The notes beneath the pieces were generated by a model that saw nothing but the letters and a program-made list of their open reading frames with translations, was not told the origin of the DNA and did not search any database. A program made the translations under genes and the position numbers. Positions 26,154 to 33,813 of a stretch of 41,688 nucleotides of DNA are shown here, piece by piece. The stretch comes from Arthrobacter sp. H-02-3 (GTDB lineage Bacteria > Actinomycetota > Actinomycetes > Actinomycetales > Micrococcaceae), in assembly GCF_003097355.1 (NCBI RefSeq), contig NZ_PYUI01000031.1:1-41688 (forward strand). The letters run 5' to 3'. Position 1 is the first letter of the stretch; every line of letters starts with the position of its first letter.

Positions 26154-26987
26154 TTACCCGGGGAACCGCTTGTAAATGTTCCAGAGGACGGCGTCGAACG
26201 CACGGTCCGGCAGCAGGTGGCGCAGCAGCAGGATCCCCCGGGCGCTGGCGCCGACGGGATAACGCGTCTTGGGCCGGCGGGCGGTGGCCGCGTGCAGGAT
26301 TGCCTCCGCGACGAGCTCCGGCCGGGTCGAGCTGGCGGGGTTGTCCGTGGTGCCCAGTGCGGCCGCCACGACCCTGGCCTGGGCCGCATAGGGGCCGCTC
26401 CCGGAACTGGCCAACAGGCCCTGCGCCGCAATGGCGCCCCACTCCGACTGCGTCCCGGCGGGCTCGATGATCGCCACGTCAATGCCGTGCGGCTTGAGCT
26501 CGAGCCGCAGCGAATCACTCAGGCCCTCCACGGCAAACTTCGTCGCGTGATACCAGGCGCCGAGCGGCTCGTACATCTTTCCCCCGATGGAGGAGATGTT
26601 GATGATCCTGCCCGCACGCGCTGCCCGCATGGCCGGGATCACGAGCTGCGTCATGCGCGCCAGGCCGAAGACGTTCACATCGAACTGCCGCCGCCCCTCA
26701 GCGAGCTCCACCTCCTCGAGCGAGCCGTACGTCCCGTAGCCGGCGTTGTTGACGAGGACATCGATGCGCCCGTGCGCGGCCAGCACTTCCCCGACGGCGG
26801 CGCTCATCGAGTCCTCGTCCGTCACGTCCAGGGCCACCACGTTGACGCCGGAGGCCTTCAGCGGCTCCATTTTCTCCACCCTGCGGGCCCCGGCATAGAC
26901 CGTGAAGCCGGCCGCGGCGAGCTTCCTCGCGGTTTCAAAGCCGATCCCGGTGGATGCACCGGTGACGAACGCTACGGGCTGGGACAT
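26154..26987 (-). CDS. SDR-family oxidoreductase
   Basis: A 277-aa classical short-chain dehydrogenase. The cofactor motif is VTGASTGIGFETARKL, followed by LVNNAGYGTYG, the catalytic serine in INISSIGG and YHATK with tyrosine and lysine. The second strand ends GARRVEKM, where basic residues suggest NADP(H). It resembles the group annotated as oxidoreductases acting on retinol- or steroid-like substrates; the true substrate is unknown. The ATG has AGGAG 8 nt upstream. It lies downstream of gnd but behind a strong hairpin, so it is probably a separate unit. Confidence 0.88.
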   Translation of the reverse strand: MSQPVAFVTGASTGIGFETARKLAAAGFTVYAGARRVEKMEPLKASGVNVVALDVTDEDSMSAAVGEVLAAHGRIDVLVNNAGYGTYGSLEEVELAEGRRQFDVNVFGLARMTQLVIPAMRAARAGRIINISSIGGKMYEPLGAWYHATKFAVEGLSDSLRLELKPHGIDVAIIEPAGTQSEWGAIAAQGLLASSGSGPYAAQARVVAAALGTTDNPASSTRPELVAEAILHAATARRPKTRYPVGASARGILLLRHLLPDRAFDAVLWNIYKRFPG

Positions 26988-27024
26988 GGGCTGAACTCCT
27001 TGGCAGGTGTCGCCGGAAACACGA

Positions 27025-27066
27025 ACGGCCGGCGCCTCCCAGAGTATCTGGAAAGGCGCCGGCCGT
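27025..27066 (-). terminator. Terminator of gnd
   Basis: A perfect 13-bp stem (ACGGCCGGCGCCT / AGGCGCCGGCCGT) encloses a second 5-bp stem (CCAGA/TCTGG). On the minus strand it is followed by TCGTGTTT. It begins 11 bp beyond the gnd stop. Confidence 0.75.
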
Positions 27067-27077
27067 CCGGGGTCACG

Positions 27078-28514
27078 CTAGTGGGTGTCGACTGCCTCGA
27101 TCTCGGACTTGTCCTCGCCCCAGAGGGTGTGGAACGTGCCCTCGGCGTCGACGCGGCCGTAGGTGTGCGCGCCGAAGAGGTCGCGCTGGCCCTGGATGAC
27201 GGCGGCCGGCAGGCGCTTGCGGCGCAGGCCGTCGTAGTAGGCCAGCGAGGAGGAGAACACCGGCACCGGGATGCCGAGCTGGACCGCGGTGGACACCACG
27301 CGGCGCCAGGCCGGGAGGACGTCGGCGATCGCCTTGGTGAAGGCCGGGGCGAAGAGCAGGTTGGCCGGCTTCTCCGCCGCGGCGTAGGCCTTCGTGATCT
27401 CCTTGAGCAGTTCGGCACGGATGATGCAGCCCCCGCGCCACAGCGAGGCGATTTCGTCCAGCTTCAGGTCCCAGCCGTATTCCTTGGCGGCGGACGTGAG
27501 CATGTCCAGCCCCTGCGCGTAGGAGACCAGCTTCGAGGCGTAGAGCGCCTGGCGGACGTCCTCGACAAAGCTCTCGGGGACCTCGACGGCGGCCTCGCCG
27601 CCGGCCAGCAGTTCCTGGGCCAGCTTGCGCTGTTCGGCCTGGGAGGACAGGGCCCGGGCGAACACGGACTCGGCGATGCCCGAGGTCGGGGAACCGAGCT
27701 CGAGCGCGGAGATGACGGTCCAGCGGCCGGTGCCCTTCTGGCCGGCGGCATCCACCACGACGTCGACGAACGGCTTGCCGGTCTTGGCGTCGACGTGGCC
27801 GAGGACCTCGGCGGAGATTTCGATCAGGAAGGAGGCGAGGTCGCCCTTGTTCCACTCTTCGAAGATCTTGGCCTGGTCGGCCGGTTCGATTCCGGCGCCG
27901 GAGCGCAGCAGGTCGAAGGCCTCGCCGATGACCTGCATGTCGGCGTATTCGATTCCGTTGTGGACCATCTTGACGAAGTGTCCGGCGCCGTCGGTGCCGA
28001 TCCAGGCGCAGCAGGGCTGGCCGTCGACGTGCGCGGCGATCTTTTCCAGCAGCGGGCCGAGGGCGTCGTAGGACTCCTTGGAACCGCCCGGCATGATCGA
28101 GGGGCCGTTCAGGGCGCCCTCTTCACCGCCGGAGACGCCGATGCCGACGAAGTGCAGGTCTTTCTTGGCCAGGGCGGCTTCGCGGCGGCGGGTGTCCTCG
28201 TAGTGCGAGTTGCCGGCGTCGATGATGATGTCGCCGGGTTCCAGCAGCGGTTCGAGCTGTTCGATCACGGAGTCCACCGGCTTGCCGGCCTTGACCATGA
28301 TCAGGACGCGGCGCGGCTTCTCCAGGGAGTCCACCAGTTCCTGCAGCGTTTCGGTGCGGACGAAGTCGCCCTCGTCACCGTGCTTGGCGAGCAGCGCGTC
28401 CGTCTTTTCCACGGACCGGTTGTGCAGGGCAACGGTGAAGCCGTTCCGTGCCAGGTTGCGTGCGAGGTTGGCCCCCATCACCGCGAGGCCGGTGACACCG
28501 ATGTGTGCTGACAT
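27078..28514 (-). CDS. gnd: 6-phosphogluconate dehydrogenase, decarboxylating
   Basis: A 478-aa enzyme of the oxidative pentose phosphate pathway (6-phosphogluconate + NADP+ to ribulose 5-phosphate + CO2). The N-terminal fold is GVTGLAVMGANLARN. The LHNRS turn, with N and R, suits NADP+. The catalytic region is MPGGSKESYDALGPLL, GAGHFVKMVHNGIEYADMQ with catalytic lysine, and the C-terminal FSSSLAYYDGLRRKRLPAAVIQGQRDLFGAHTY. The ATG at 28514 has GGAG about 6 nt upstream. It faces a divergent GntR-type regulator and the idn-like genes beyond, which fits feeding of gluconate into this pathway. Confidence 0.96.
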   Translation of the reverse strand: MSAHIGVTGLAVMGANLARNLARNGFTVALHNRSVEKTDALLAKHGDEGDFVRTETLQELVDSLEKPRRVLIMVKAGKPVDSVIEQLEPLLEPGDIIIDAGNSHYEDTRRREAALAKKDLHFVGIGVSGGEEGALNGPSIMPGGSKESYDALGPLLEKIAAHVDGQPCCAWIGTDGAGHFVKMVHNGIEYADMQVIGEAFDLLRSGAGIEPADQAKIFEEWNKGDLASFLIEISAEVLGHVDAKTGKPFVDVVVDAAGQKGTGRWTVISALELGSPTSGIAESVFARALSSQAEQRKLAQELLAGGEAAVEVPESFVEDVRQALYASKLVSYAQGLDMLTSAAKEYGWDLKLDEIASLWRGGCIIRAELLKEITKAYAAAEKPANLLFAPAFTKAIADVLPAWRRVVSTAVQLGIPVPVFSSSLAYYDGLRRKRLPAAVIQGQRDLFGAHTYGRVDAEGTFHTLWGEDKSEIEAVDTH

Positions 28515-28764
28515 CAAAACTCCAATTCATTTCTGTACACCACGTCCGTACGGCGATTCCGGTACGACGTTCATGTAGGACTCGGGCAGGTCGTGCCGCA
28601 TGGGGCGGAACCCGCGCTTGAGGTTCAGTGGCTGTCTATAAACCATATGTATTTCCGCGGGTTGCGGGAAAGCAGCGCCCACGTAGCGGAACACTGCGCG
28701 TCACAAACAGTCTATGATCCCCGGCACCCGCCCCGCCGCCCGGCCTGGATGAGGCCCGCGGCAT

Positions 28765-28770
28765 TATGCT
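28765..28770 (+). promoter_or_regulatory. -10 hexamer for leaderless gntR-type gene
   Basis: TATGCT followed by 7 nt and ATG 28778. A second TATGAT lies at about 28712. The 250-bp gap to gnd holds both promoters but no operator that could be recognised with certainty. Confidence 0.45.
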
Positions 28771-28777
28771 TACGACT

Positions 28778-29506
28778 ATGTCAACCAGCCTCCACCATCG
28801 TGCCATTGAGCACCTCGGGACCCGGATTGTAGCGGGCGAGCTTCCGCCCGGGCACGTCATGCTTGCCGAGCACCTTGAGGAGGAACTCAAGGTTTCCCGC
28901 TCGGTGGTCCGCGAGGCGGTCCGGGTCCTCCAGTCCCTGGGCTTGGTGGAGACCATCAAGCGCGTCGGCATCCGGGTCCTGCCCTCCAGCCGGTGGAACC
29001 CGTTCGATCCGCTCGTGATCCGCTGGCGCCTGGCCGGCGAGGGCCGCGGCGCGCAGCTGCGCTCCCTGGCCGAGCTCCGTACCGCCGTCGAGCCCGTGGC
29101 TGCCGAGCTCGCAGCAGCCAACGCCCCCCAGGAGCTCCGCCAGGAACTCGTAGAGATCTCCCACGCGATGCGCGACGCCGGGCAGGCCGGGGACGTGCCC
29201 CGGTTCCTGGAGCTGGACATCCTGTTCCATTCGCTGTTACTGACCGGCTCCGGCAACGAGATGTTTGCCAACATGGTGGGCCAGGTGACCGAAACCCTGA
29301 CCGGCCGCACCGTCCACGGCCTGATGCCGGACCACCCGCGGGAGACTGCGCTGCAGTGGCATGTGGACGTCGCCGAGGCCATCGCGGCCGGGGACACCGC
29401 CGCGGCGCGCGAGGCCTCGGACCGGATCATGCGGGAGACGATCGCGGAGATGGAGCCGAGCTGGAAGAACCAGCCGCGGGTGTTTGTACCCGTTGAGCGC
29501 CACTGA
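28778..29506 (+). CDS. GntR/FadR-family transcriptional regulator
   Basis: A 242-aa regulator. The N-terminal winged helix-turn-helix (about residues 5-70) holds GELPPGHVMLAEHLEEELKVSR and SVVREAVRVLQSLGLVE. The C-terminal FCD effector domain is all helical, with the metal-site elements DILFHSLLLTGSGNEMF and ALQWHVDVAEAIAAGD. FCD regulators of this look often sense sugar acids such as gluconate. The place between gnd and the idn-like genes supports that. ATG 28778 is preferred over 28766 because it lies 7 nt after TATGCT. It converges on the idnD-like gene. Confidence 0.9.
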   Translation: MSTSLHHRAIEHLGTRIVAGELPPGHVMLAEHLEEELKVSRSVVREAVRVLQSLGLVETIKRVGIRVLPSSRWNPFDPLVIRWRLAGEGRGAQLRSLAELRTAVEPVAAELAAANAPQELRQELVEISHAMRDAGQAGDVPRFLELDILFHSLLLTGSGNEMFANMVGQVTETLTGRTVHGLMPDHPRETALQWHVDVAEAIAAGDTAAAREASDRIMRETIAEMEPSWKNQPRVFVPVERH

Positions 29507-29508
29507 GG

Positions 29509-29546
29509 CGGCGATCCTAGGAGCCCCAACGCACCTAGGATCGCCG
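29509..29546. terminator. Bidirectional terminator between gntR-type gene and idnD-like gene
   Basis: A perfect 13-bp stem (CGGCGATCCTAGG / CCTAGGATCGCCG) with a 12-nt loop in the 76-bp gap between two convergent genes. No T-run on either side. Confidence 0.65.
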
Positions 29547-29582
29547 GCACGGCGTCCGCTGCGGAAACCATCGCGGCGCCCC

Positions 29583-30647
29583 TCACGCCGGGGACGGCCG
29601 GAAGTCCAGCAGGACCTTGCCTGAAGCTGAGGAGTTCCTGGCCACCTCGAACGCTTCCATTCCGCGGTCCAGCGTGAACGTGTGCGTGACCACCGGGTCC
29701 ACCGCCAGCGATCCGTCGGCGAGTGCGCCGATGACCTGATCAATTTCGTCGTTGAAGCGGAACGAGCCCACCAGCTCCAGCTCGCGGGTGATGGCCAGCG
29801 AGATCAGGACCGGCTGGGGGCCGGAGGGCAGCAGGCCCACCATCACGACGCGGCCGCCGCGGGTTGCGCCCTGGATGGCCGAGGCGAGGCCGTGGTGGCT
29901 GCCCGAGGACTCGATGACGACGTCGGCCTCGACGGCGGCGATCGCCCCGGCGTCGTCGCCCTTGAGGACCGTATCCGCTCCCACGGCCGCGGCGATTTCC
30001 AGCGGCCGGTCGTGCATGTCGACGGCGACGATCCGGCCTGCGCCGGCGCGTTTGAGGACGGCGACCGTAAGGGCCCCGATGGGTCCGCTGCCGATCACGA
30101 GTGCCGTCTTTCCGGCCACGTCGCCGGCGCGGGAGACGGCGTGCCAGGCGACGCTGGCAGGCTCGATCAGCGCCGCCGTGCGCAGGTCAACGTTCTCGGG
30201 CAGCGCCCGGAGCATCCGCACCGGCAGGTTCACATACCGGCTGAACGCGCCGTCGGTGTGCGGAAAGCGTGCGGCGCTGCCGAGGTACGTGCAGCCCGGG
30301 GAGAGATTCGGCCGGTCCGCCGGATAGCGCGCCGCACCCGGACCGGGGGTGGCCGGATGCACCGCGACGGCGGTGCCGGCGGCGGGGCCCGATCCGTCCG
30401 CCGCGGCGCGGACCACGGTCCCGGAAATCTCGTGCCCGAGCACCAGCGGTGTCTTCAGGACGGACTCCCCCGCGGCGCCGTGCAGCCAGTAGTGCAGGTC
30501 GGAGCCGCAGATACCACCGAAGGCCACTTCGACGACGGCCTCGTCCGCGGCAGGCACCGCCAGCGGCACGTCATCGATCCTCAGGTCGCCGGCGGCGTGG
30601 GCCACCACGGCGGCGGCCGTGGCCGGGAGTTCTGCCGCGCCGCGCAT
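29583..30647 (-). CDS. idnD: Zinc-type alcohol dehydrogenase, L-idonate 5-dehydrogenase-like
   Basis: A 354-aa medium-chain dehydrogenase. Catalytic zinc ligands are seen in GGICGSDLHYW (Cys), LGHEIS (His and Glu). The cofactor fold is ALVIGSGPIGALTVAVLK. The end GSFRFNDEIDQVI matches the family of IdnD and related polyol dehydrogenases. It would oxidise L-idonate to 5-keto-gluconate. The structural zinc lobe, normally four cysteines, has only one left (NLSPGCTYLGSAARFPHTDG); the rest is an A/P/G stretch. The ATG overlaps the stop of the idnO-like gene (TGATG), so the two are translationally coupled. Confidence 0.85.
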   Translation of the reverse strand: MRGAAELPATAAAVVAHAAGDLRIDDVPLAVPAADEAVVEVAFGGICGSDLHYWLHGAAGESVLKTPLVLGHEISGTVVRAAADGSGPAAGTAVAVHPATPGPGAARYPADRPNLSPGCTYLGSAARFPHTDGAFSRYVNLPVRMLRALPENVDLRTAALIEPASVAWHAVSRAGDVAGKTALVIGSGPIGALTVAVLKRAGAGRIVAVDMHDRPLEIAAAVGADTVLKGDDAGAIAAVEADVVIESSGSHHGLASAIQGATRGGRVVMVGLLPSGPQPVLISLAITRELELVGSFRFNDEIDQVIGALADGSLAVDPVVTHTFTLDRGMEAFEVARNSSASGKVLLDFRPSPA

Positions 30648-31417
30648 CAGACCACCACCGTCATTCCGCCGTCGATAAAGATGGTCTGGCCGTTCACGAA
30701 GTCCGAGCCGCTGGACGCCAGCCACACCGCGGGTCCGGCCAGGTCCCGCACGGTCCCCCACCGGTGCGCCGGGGTGCGGCCCAGGATCCAGGCGTTGAAG
30801 GCCTCGTCGTCCACCAGGTTCTGGGTCATTTCGGTGTGGATGTAGCCCGGCGCGATCCCGTTGATCTGCAGTCCTGACCCGGCCCATTCCGCGGTCATGG
30901 CCCGGGTCAGGTTCCGCAGCCCGCCCTTGGCCGCAACGTACGGGGCGATGGTGGGCCGGGCGAGGTCCGTCTGGACCGAACAGATGTTGATGATCTTGCC
31001 CCGGCCGCGCGCGATCATGCGCCGGGCCGCCGCACGCCCGACCAGGAACGCGCTGGTCAGGTCCGTGGAGATCACCCGCTCCCAGTCGGCGACGTCGAGG
31101 TCGAGCATCGGGACGCGGTGCTGGATGCCGGCGTTGTTCACCAGGATCTCCAGCGGTCCGACGTTCTCCTCCACCCAGGCGACGCCCCGGGCGGCCTCGG
31201 CGTCGATGGTGACGTCGAACGCGCAACTGTGCACCCGCCCCGGCGGGTAGTCCGCGGCCATCGCCGCCTCGGCGTCCTTGAGCCGTTCGGTGTTGACGCC
31301 GTTGAGCACCACCGTGGCGCCGGCGTCGGCCAGGGCACGGGCCAGCGCATTGCCGATCCCGCGGCTGGAGCCGGTGACCAGTGCGGTCCGGCCTGTCAGG
31401 TCAAATAGTCCACTCAT
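30647..31417 (-). CDS. idnO: SDR-family gluconate 5-dehydrogenase-like protein
   Basis: A 256-aa short-chain dehydrogenase, close to E. coli IdnO (254 aa). It begins MSGLFDLTGRTALVTGSSRGIG. Other motifs are ILVNNAGIQHRVPM, the serine in INICSVQTDL, YVAAK with catalytic tyrosine and lysine, and APGYIHTEMTQNLV. The IQHR and SVQ positions are typical of 5-keto-D-gluconate reductases. Together with the idnD-like enzyme it would turn L-idonate into D-gluconate, which a kinase (not in this window) would pass to gnd. The ATG has GAGGA about 10 nt upstream, 13 bp after the preceding gene. Confidence 0.87.
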   Translation of the reverse strand: MSGLFDLTGRTALVTGSSRGIGNALARALADAGATVVLNGVNTERLKDAEAAMAADYPPGRVHSCAFDVTIDAEAARGVAWVEENVGPLEILVNNAGIQHRVPMLDLDVADWERVISTDLTSAFLVGRAAARRMIARGRGKIINICSVQTDLARPTIAPYVAAKGGLRNLTRAMTAEWAGSGLQINGIAPGYIHTEMTQNLVDDEAFNAWILGRTPAHRWGTVRDLAGPAVWLASSGSDFVNGQTIFIDGGMTVVV

Positions 31418-31430
31418 GGTTCGCTGATCC

Positions 31431-32384
31431 TCAATTGGTCGTTGCTGCCGGGTAGTTGCTGGTGTTGTCGCTGGTGTTTCCACGTGTGGCGTCGCCAAGG
31501 TTGGCGATGGCTTGCCGCACAACGGCGAGGTCCCGGTCCCCCAGGCCCTGGCGCTTGAGCTCCGCGTAGAGCCCCACGCCGGAGGCCGCCATCGGTGCTG
31601 CGGCGCCGGCGGCGGCGGCGCTTTCGAGCACGAAGGACAGATCCTTGTGCATGAATTTGGCGGGTCCGGTGGGCTCATAGTCCTTCGCGGCAAGCCGGGG
31701 TCCCACGATCTCGAGTACCCGGCTGCCGGCCAGGCCGCCGGCGAGCACCTCGTACAGGGCGTGCACGTCCATGCCGGAGCGTTCGGCGAGCTCCGCTGCC
31801 TCGGCGAGCGCCGCCGTCGTGGTTCCCACAATCAGCTGGTTGCACGCCTTGGCGAGCGAGCCGGAGCCCAGCGGCCCCAAGCGCCGCACGGTGCCGCCCA
31901 TCGCGTCAAAGAGTGGCCGGAGCCGCCGGAAGTCGTCCTCGCTGGCGCCTGCCATGATGGCGAGGGTTCCGTCCACGGCACCTCTGGTCCCGCCGCTGAC
32001 GGGAGCATCGACGACGACGGCGCGGCCACCGCTGGCCCCGGCTACCCGGGCGCCGAATTCCTTGACCGCTGACGGGGAGACGCTGCTCATGACGACGACG
32101 ACGGTTCCGGCGGCGGGCGGTTCGGCAGCCCAGCCCGCCAGGAGGGCGGCGGCCGAGTCCTCGATGTAGGACAGGTCCGGAAGCATGAAGATGATGACCG
32201 GCATGTCGCGGAGTTCGTCCACGCGGGCCACGCGGGAGCCGCCGAGTGCCTCGAATGCGTCCAGTGCCGCAGGTGAGCGGTTCCAGGCGCTGACGTCCCA
32301 GCCCGCCTTGATGAGGTTCGCGGCCATCGGAGCACCCATCAGCCCGAGGCCGACAAACCCGGCTTCCTTTCGGTCCAGTTCCAT
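31431..32384 (-). CDS. NAD(P)-dependent beta-hydroxyacid dehydrogenase
   Basis: A 317-aa member of the 3-hydroxyisobutyrate / tartronate-semialdehyde reductase family. The fold starts GFVGLGLMGAPMAANLIKAG. The substrate motif is VDAPVSGGTRGAVDGTLAIM, and the catalytic lysine is K179 in GSGSLAKACNQLIVG. The substrate may be a 3-hydroxyacid derived from a sugar acid (glycerate, threonate or similar). It is the first gene of a three-gene unit with the idnO- and idnD-like genes (gaps 13 and -1 bp). The ATG has GAGGAAAT upstream. The C-terminus is a T/N-rich tail. Confidence 0.88.
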   Translation of the reverse strand: MELDRKEAGFVGLGLMGAPMAANLIKAGWDVSAWNRSPAALDAFEALGGSRVARVDELRDMPVIIFMLPDLSYIEDSAAALLAGWAAEPPAAGTVVVVMSSVSPSAVKEFGARVAGASGGRAVVVDAPVSGGTRGAVDGTLAIMAGASEDDFRRLRPLFDAMGGTVRRLGPLGSGSLAKACNQLIVGTTTAALAEAAELAERSGMDVHALYEVLAGGLAGSRVLEIVGPRLAAKDYEPTGPAKFMHKDLSFVLESAAAAGAAAPMAASGVGLYAELKRQGLGDRDLAVVRQAIANLGDATRGNTSDNTSNYPAATTN

Positions 32385-32418
32385 ATTTCCTCACTCCGTC
32401 GTGGTTAATCTTCGAAAT

Positions 32419-32426
32419 CTGTTCAG
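32419..32426. promoter_or_regulatory. CTGTTCAG site between the divergent dehydrogenase genes
   Basis: CTGTTCAG. On the minus strand it starts one base after TAGGAT (32434 down to 32429), the likely -10 of the beta-hydroxyacid dehydrogenase unit. On the plus strand it overlaps the -35 area of the D-2-hydroxyacid dehydrogenase promoter. A related half, TTCAGTAT, occurs at 32422-32429 and again at 32441-32448, 19 bp apart, and TGAACA follows at 32450-32455. The same 8-mer occurs at two other promoters of this cluster. Confidence 0.55.
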
Positions 32427-32445
32427 TATCCTAGCCTCCATTCAG

Positions 32446-32451
32446 TATGAT
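32446..32451 (+). promoter_or_regulatory. -10 hexamer for leaderless D-2-hydroxyacid dehydrogenase gene
   Basis: TATGAT, 7 nt before ATG 32459. A consensus-like -10, which implies that transcription starts at the ATG and that the earlier ATG at 32447 lies inside the promoter. Confidence 0.6.
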
Positions 32452-32458
32452 GAACACC

Positions 32459-33511
32459 ATGTCGACCAAAACCACCGTCGCAATCGCCGTCCCGCTCGAA
32501 ACAGAGCTTGTGGAACGCATCCGCGCCGTAGATCCTTCCGTGACCGTCCTCTACGAACCCGACCTCTTGCCGCCGGAACGCTTTCCCGCGGACCACTCGG
32601 GCGATCCGGACTTCCGCCGGACGCCGGAGCAGGAGGAGCGCTACTGGGACATGCTCAACAAGGCCGAGGTCCTGTACGGGTTCCCCAACGAGAGCCCGGC
32701 AGGCCTTGCCAGGATCGCCGGCAGCAATCCCCGCCTGGAGTGGATCCATGCCATGGCGGCCGGGGCCGGCGGCGCCGTGAAGGCATCGGGCCTGGACGCC
32801 GCGACGCTGCAGAAGTTCAAGATCACCACCTCCGCCGGGGTCCACGCCCTGCCGCTGGCCGAGTTCGCCGCGCTCGGCATCCTCAACGGCTTCAAGCGGA
32901 GCGCAGAACTGGCGCAGGACCAGGCGGCCAAGCTCTGGCCCGAGCTCCGCACCCCCACGCGCCTGGTCAACGGCTCCCGCCTCGTGGTCACCGGACTGGG
33001 CGAGATCGGGCTCGAGACGGCGCGGATCGCCCGCGCCCTGGGCATGCGCGTCAGCGGGACCAAGCGGACCGTGGAGAAGATCGACGGCATCGAGCAGGTC
33101 ACGGACAACGACGGCCTCGCCGGCCTCCTGAGCACGGCCGACGCGGTGGTTAACACCCTTCCCGGCACGCCGTACACCGAGAAGCTCTTTGGCCGGGACG
33201 CCTTCGCGGCCATGAAGCCCGGAACGGTCTTCGTCAACGTGGGCCGCGGCACCGTGGTGGACGAGGAGGCGCTCCTCGAGGCGCTCGGCAACGGCCAGGT
33301 CTCCTATGCCTGCCTCGACGTGTTTGCCGTGGAGCCGCTCCCGCAGGACAGCCCGCTGTGGACCCACCCCAGGGTGATGGTGTCCCCGCACACCTCGGCC
33401 CTCAGCGCAGCCGAGAACCGGCTCATCGCCGAGCGCTTCTGCAGCAACCTGCGCACCCACCTCGACGGCGGCGAACTCCCCCACCTCGTGGACACGGTGC
33501 ACTTCTACTAA
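32459..33511 (+). CDS. D-2-hydroxyacid dehydrogenase
   Basis: A 350-aa NAD-dependent enzyme of the D-isomer-specific 2-hydroxyacid dehydrogenase family. The Rossmann motif is VTGLGEIGLETARI (GLGEIG, 179-184), and the catalytic triad is R263 (VGRGTVV), E292 (FAVEPLP) and H311 (SPHTSAL). It would interconvert a 2-keto acid and a D-2-hydroxy acid, such as glyoxylate/glycolate, hydroxypyruvate/glycerate or 2-ketogluconate/gluconate. The last would fit the sugar-acid setting. The insert ADHSGDPDFRRTPEQEERYW near the N-terminus is a feature of one branch of the family. ATG 32459 is chosen for its promoter spacing; 32447 is the alternative. Confidence 0.9.
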   Translation: MSTKTTVAIAVPLETELVERIRAVDPSVTVLYEPDLLPPERFPADHSGDPDFRRTPEQEERYWDMLNKAEVLYGFPNESPAGLARIAGSNPRLEWIHAMAAGAGGAVKASGLDAATLQKFKITTSAGVHALPLAEFAALGILNGFKRSAELAQDQAAKLWPELRTPTRLVNGSRLVVTGLGEIGLETARIARALGMRVSGTKRTVEKIDGIEQVTDNDGLAGLLSTADAVVNTLPGTPYTEKLFGRDAFAAMKPGTVFVNVGRGTVVDEEALLEALGNGQVSYACLDVFAVEPLPQDSPLWTHPRVMVSPHTSALSAAENRLIAERFCSNLRTHLDGGELPHLVDTVHFY

Positions 33512-33530
33512 AGCCAGGCCCGCGTATCGC

Positions 33531-33568
33531 AAGGGGCGGCCTCTCCGGAAACGGAGGGGCCGCCCTTT
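33531..33568 (+). terminator. Terminator of the D-2-hydroxyacid dehydrogenase gene
   Basis: A 17-bp stem (two G-T pairs) closed by a GAAA tetraloop, with left arm beginning AAGGGGCGGCC and right arm ending GGCCGCCCTTT. It starts 19 bp after the stop. Confidence 0.85.
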
Positions 33569-33600
33569 GCGTTGGTGCACGGCAGCCGCGGTGACCGAAG

Positions 33601-33678
33601 TCCTGCTCCGCGATGCGAATATGGCCCGTCGACGCGGCATCCTGCTCGGCGACGCGCACATTGCCCATCGACGCGGGT
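33601..33678. repeat. Degenerate 39-bp tandem duplication in the intergenic region
   Basis: 33601-33639 and 33640-33678 match at 31 of 39 positions. Shared blocks are TCCTGCTC, GCGA, GCCC and TCGACGCGG. A GC-rich imperfect palindrome centred on CACGTG (about 33717-33718) follows. No open frame here looks like a protein. Eight differences show that the duplication is old. It may be part of an interspersed repeat. Confidence 0.75.
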
Positions 33679-33730
33679 ATCCCGGTAGCGCCGGGCATTT
33701 TGCGCGTCGCGCGGCACGTGCCGTGTCGCA

Positions 33731-33773
33731 GAAACGGCCGCGGCCCCTTCCCGGATTGGAAGGGGCCTCGGCC
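33731..33773 (-). terminator. Terminator of the MFS transporter gene
   Basis: A 16-bp stem (GGCCGCGGCCCCTTCC / GGAAGGGGCCTCGGCC, one mismatch) with a 6-nt loop; on the minus strand it is followed by GTTTC. It lies 41 bp beyond the transporter stop. A second small hairpin (GGCGC/GCGCC) overlaps the stop itself. Confidence 0.7.
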
Positions 33774-33813
33774 TGGCGTCCTGAGGACTGCGTGCTGATT
33801 AGGGCGCGTGCGC

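Noticed and set aside
26217..28511. A 764-codon plus-strand open frame opposite the SDR and gnd
   Set aside because: Antisense to two well-supported genes, without start signals or domains; a GC-driven shadow.
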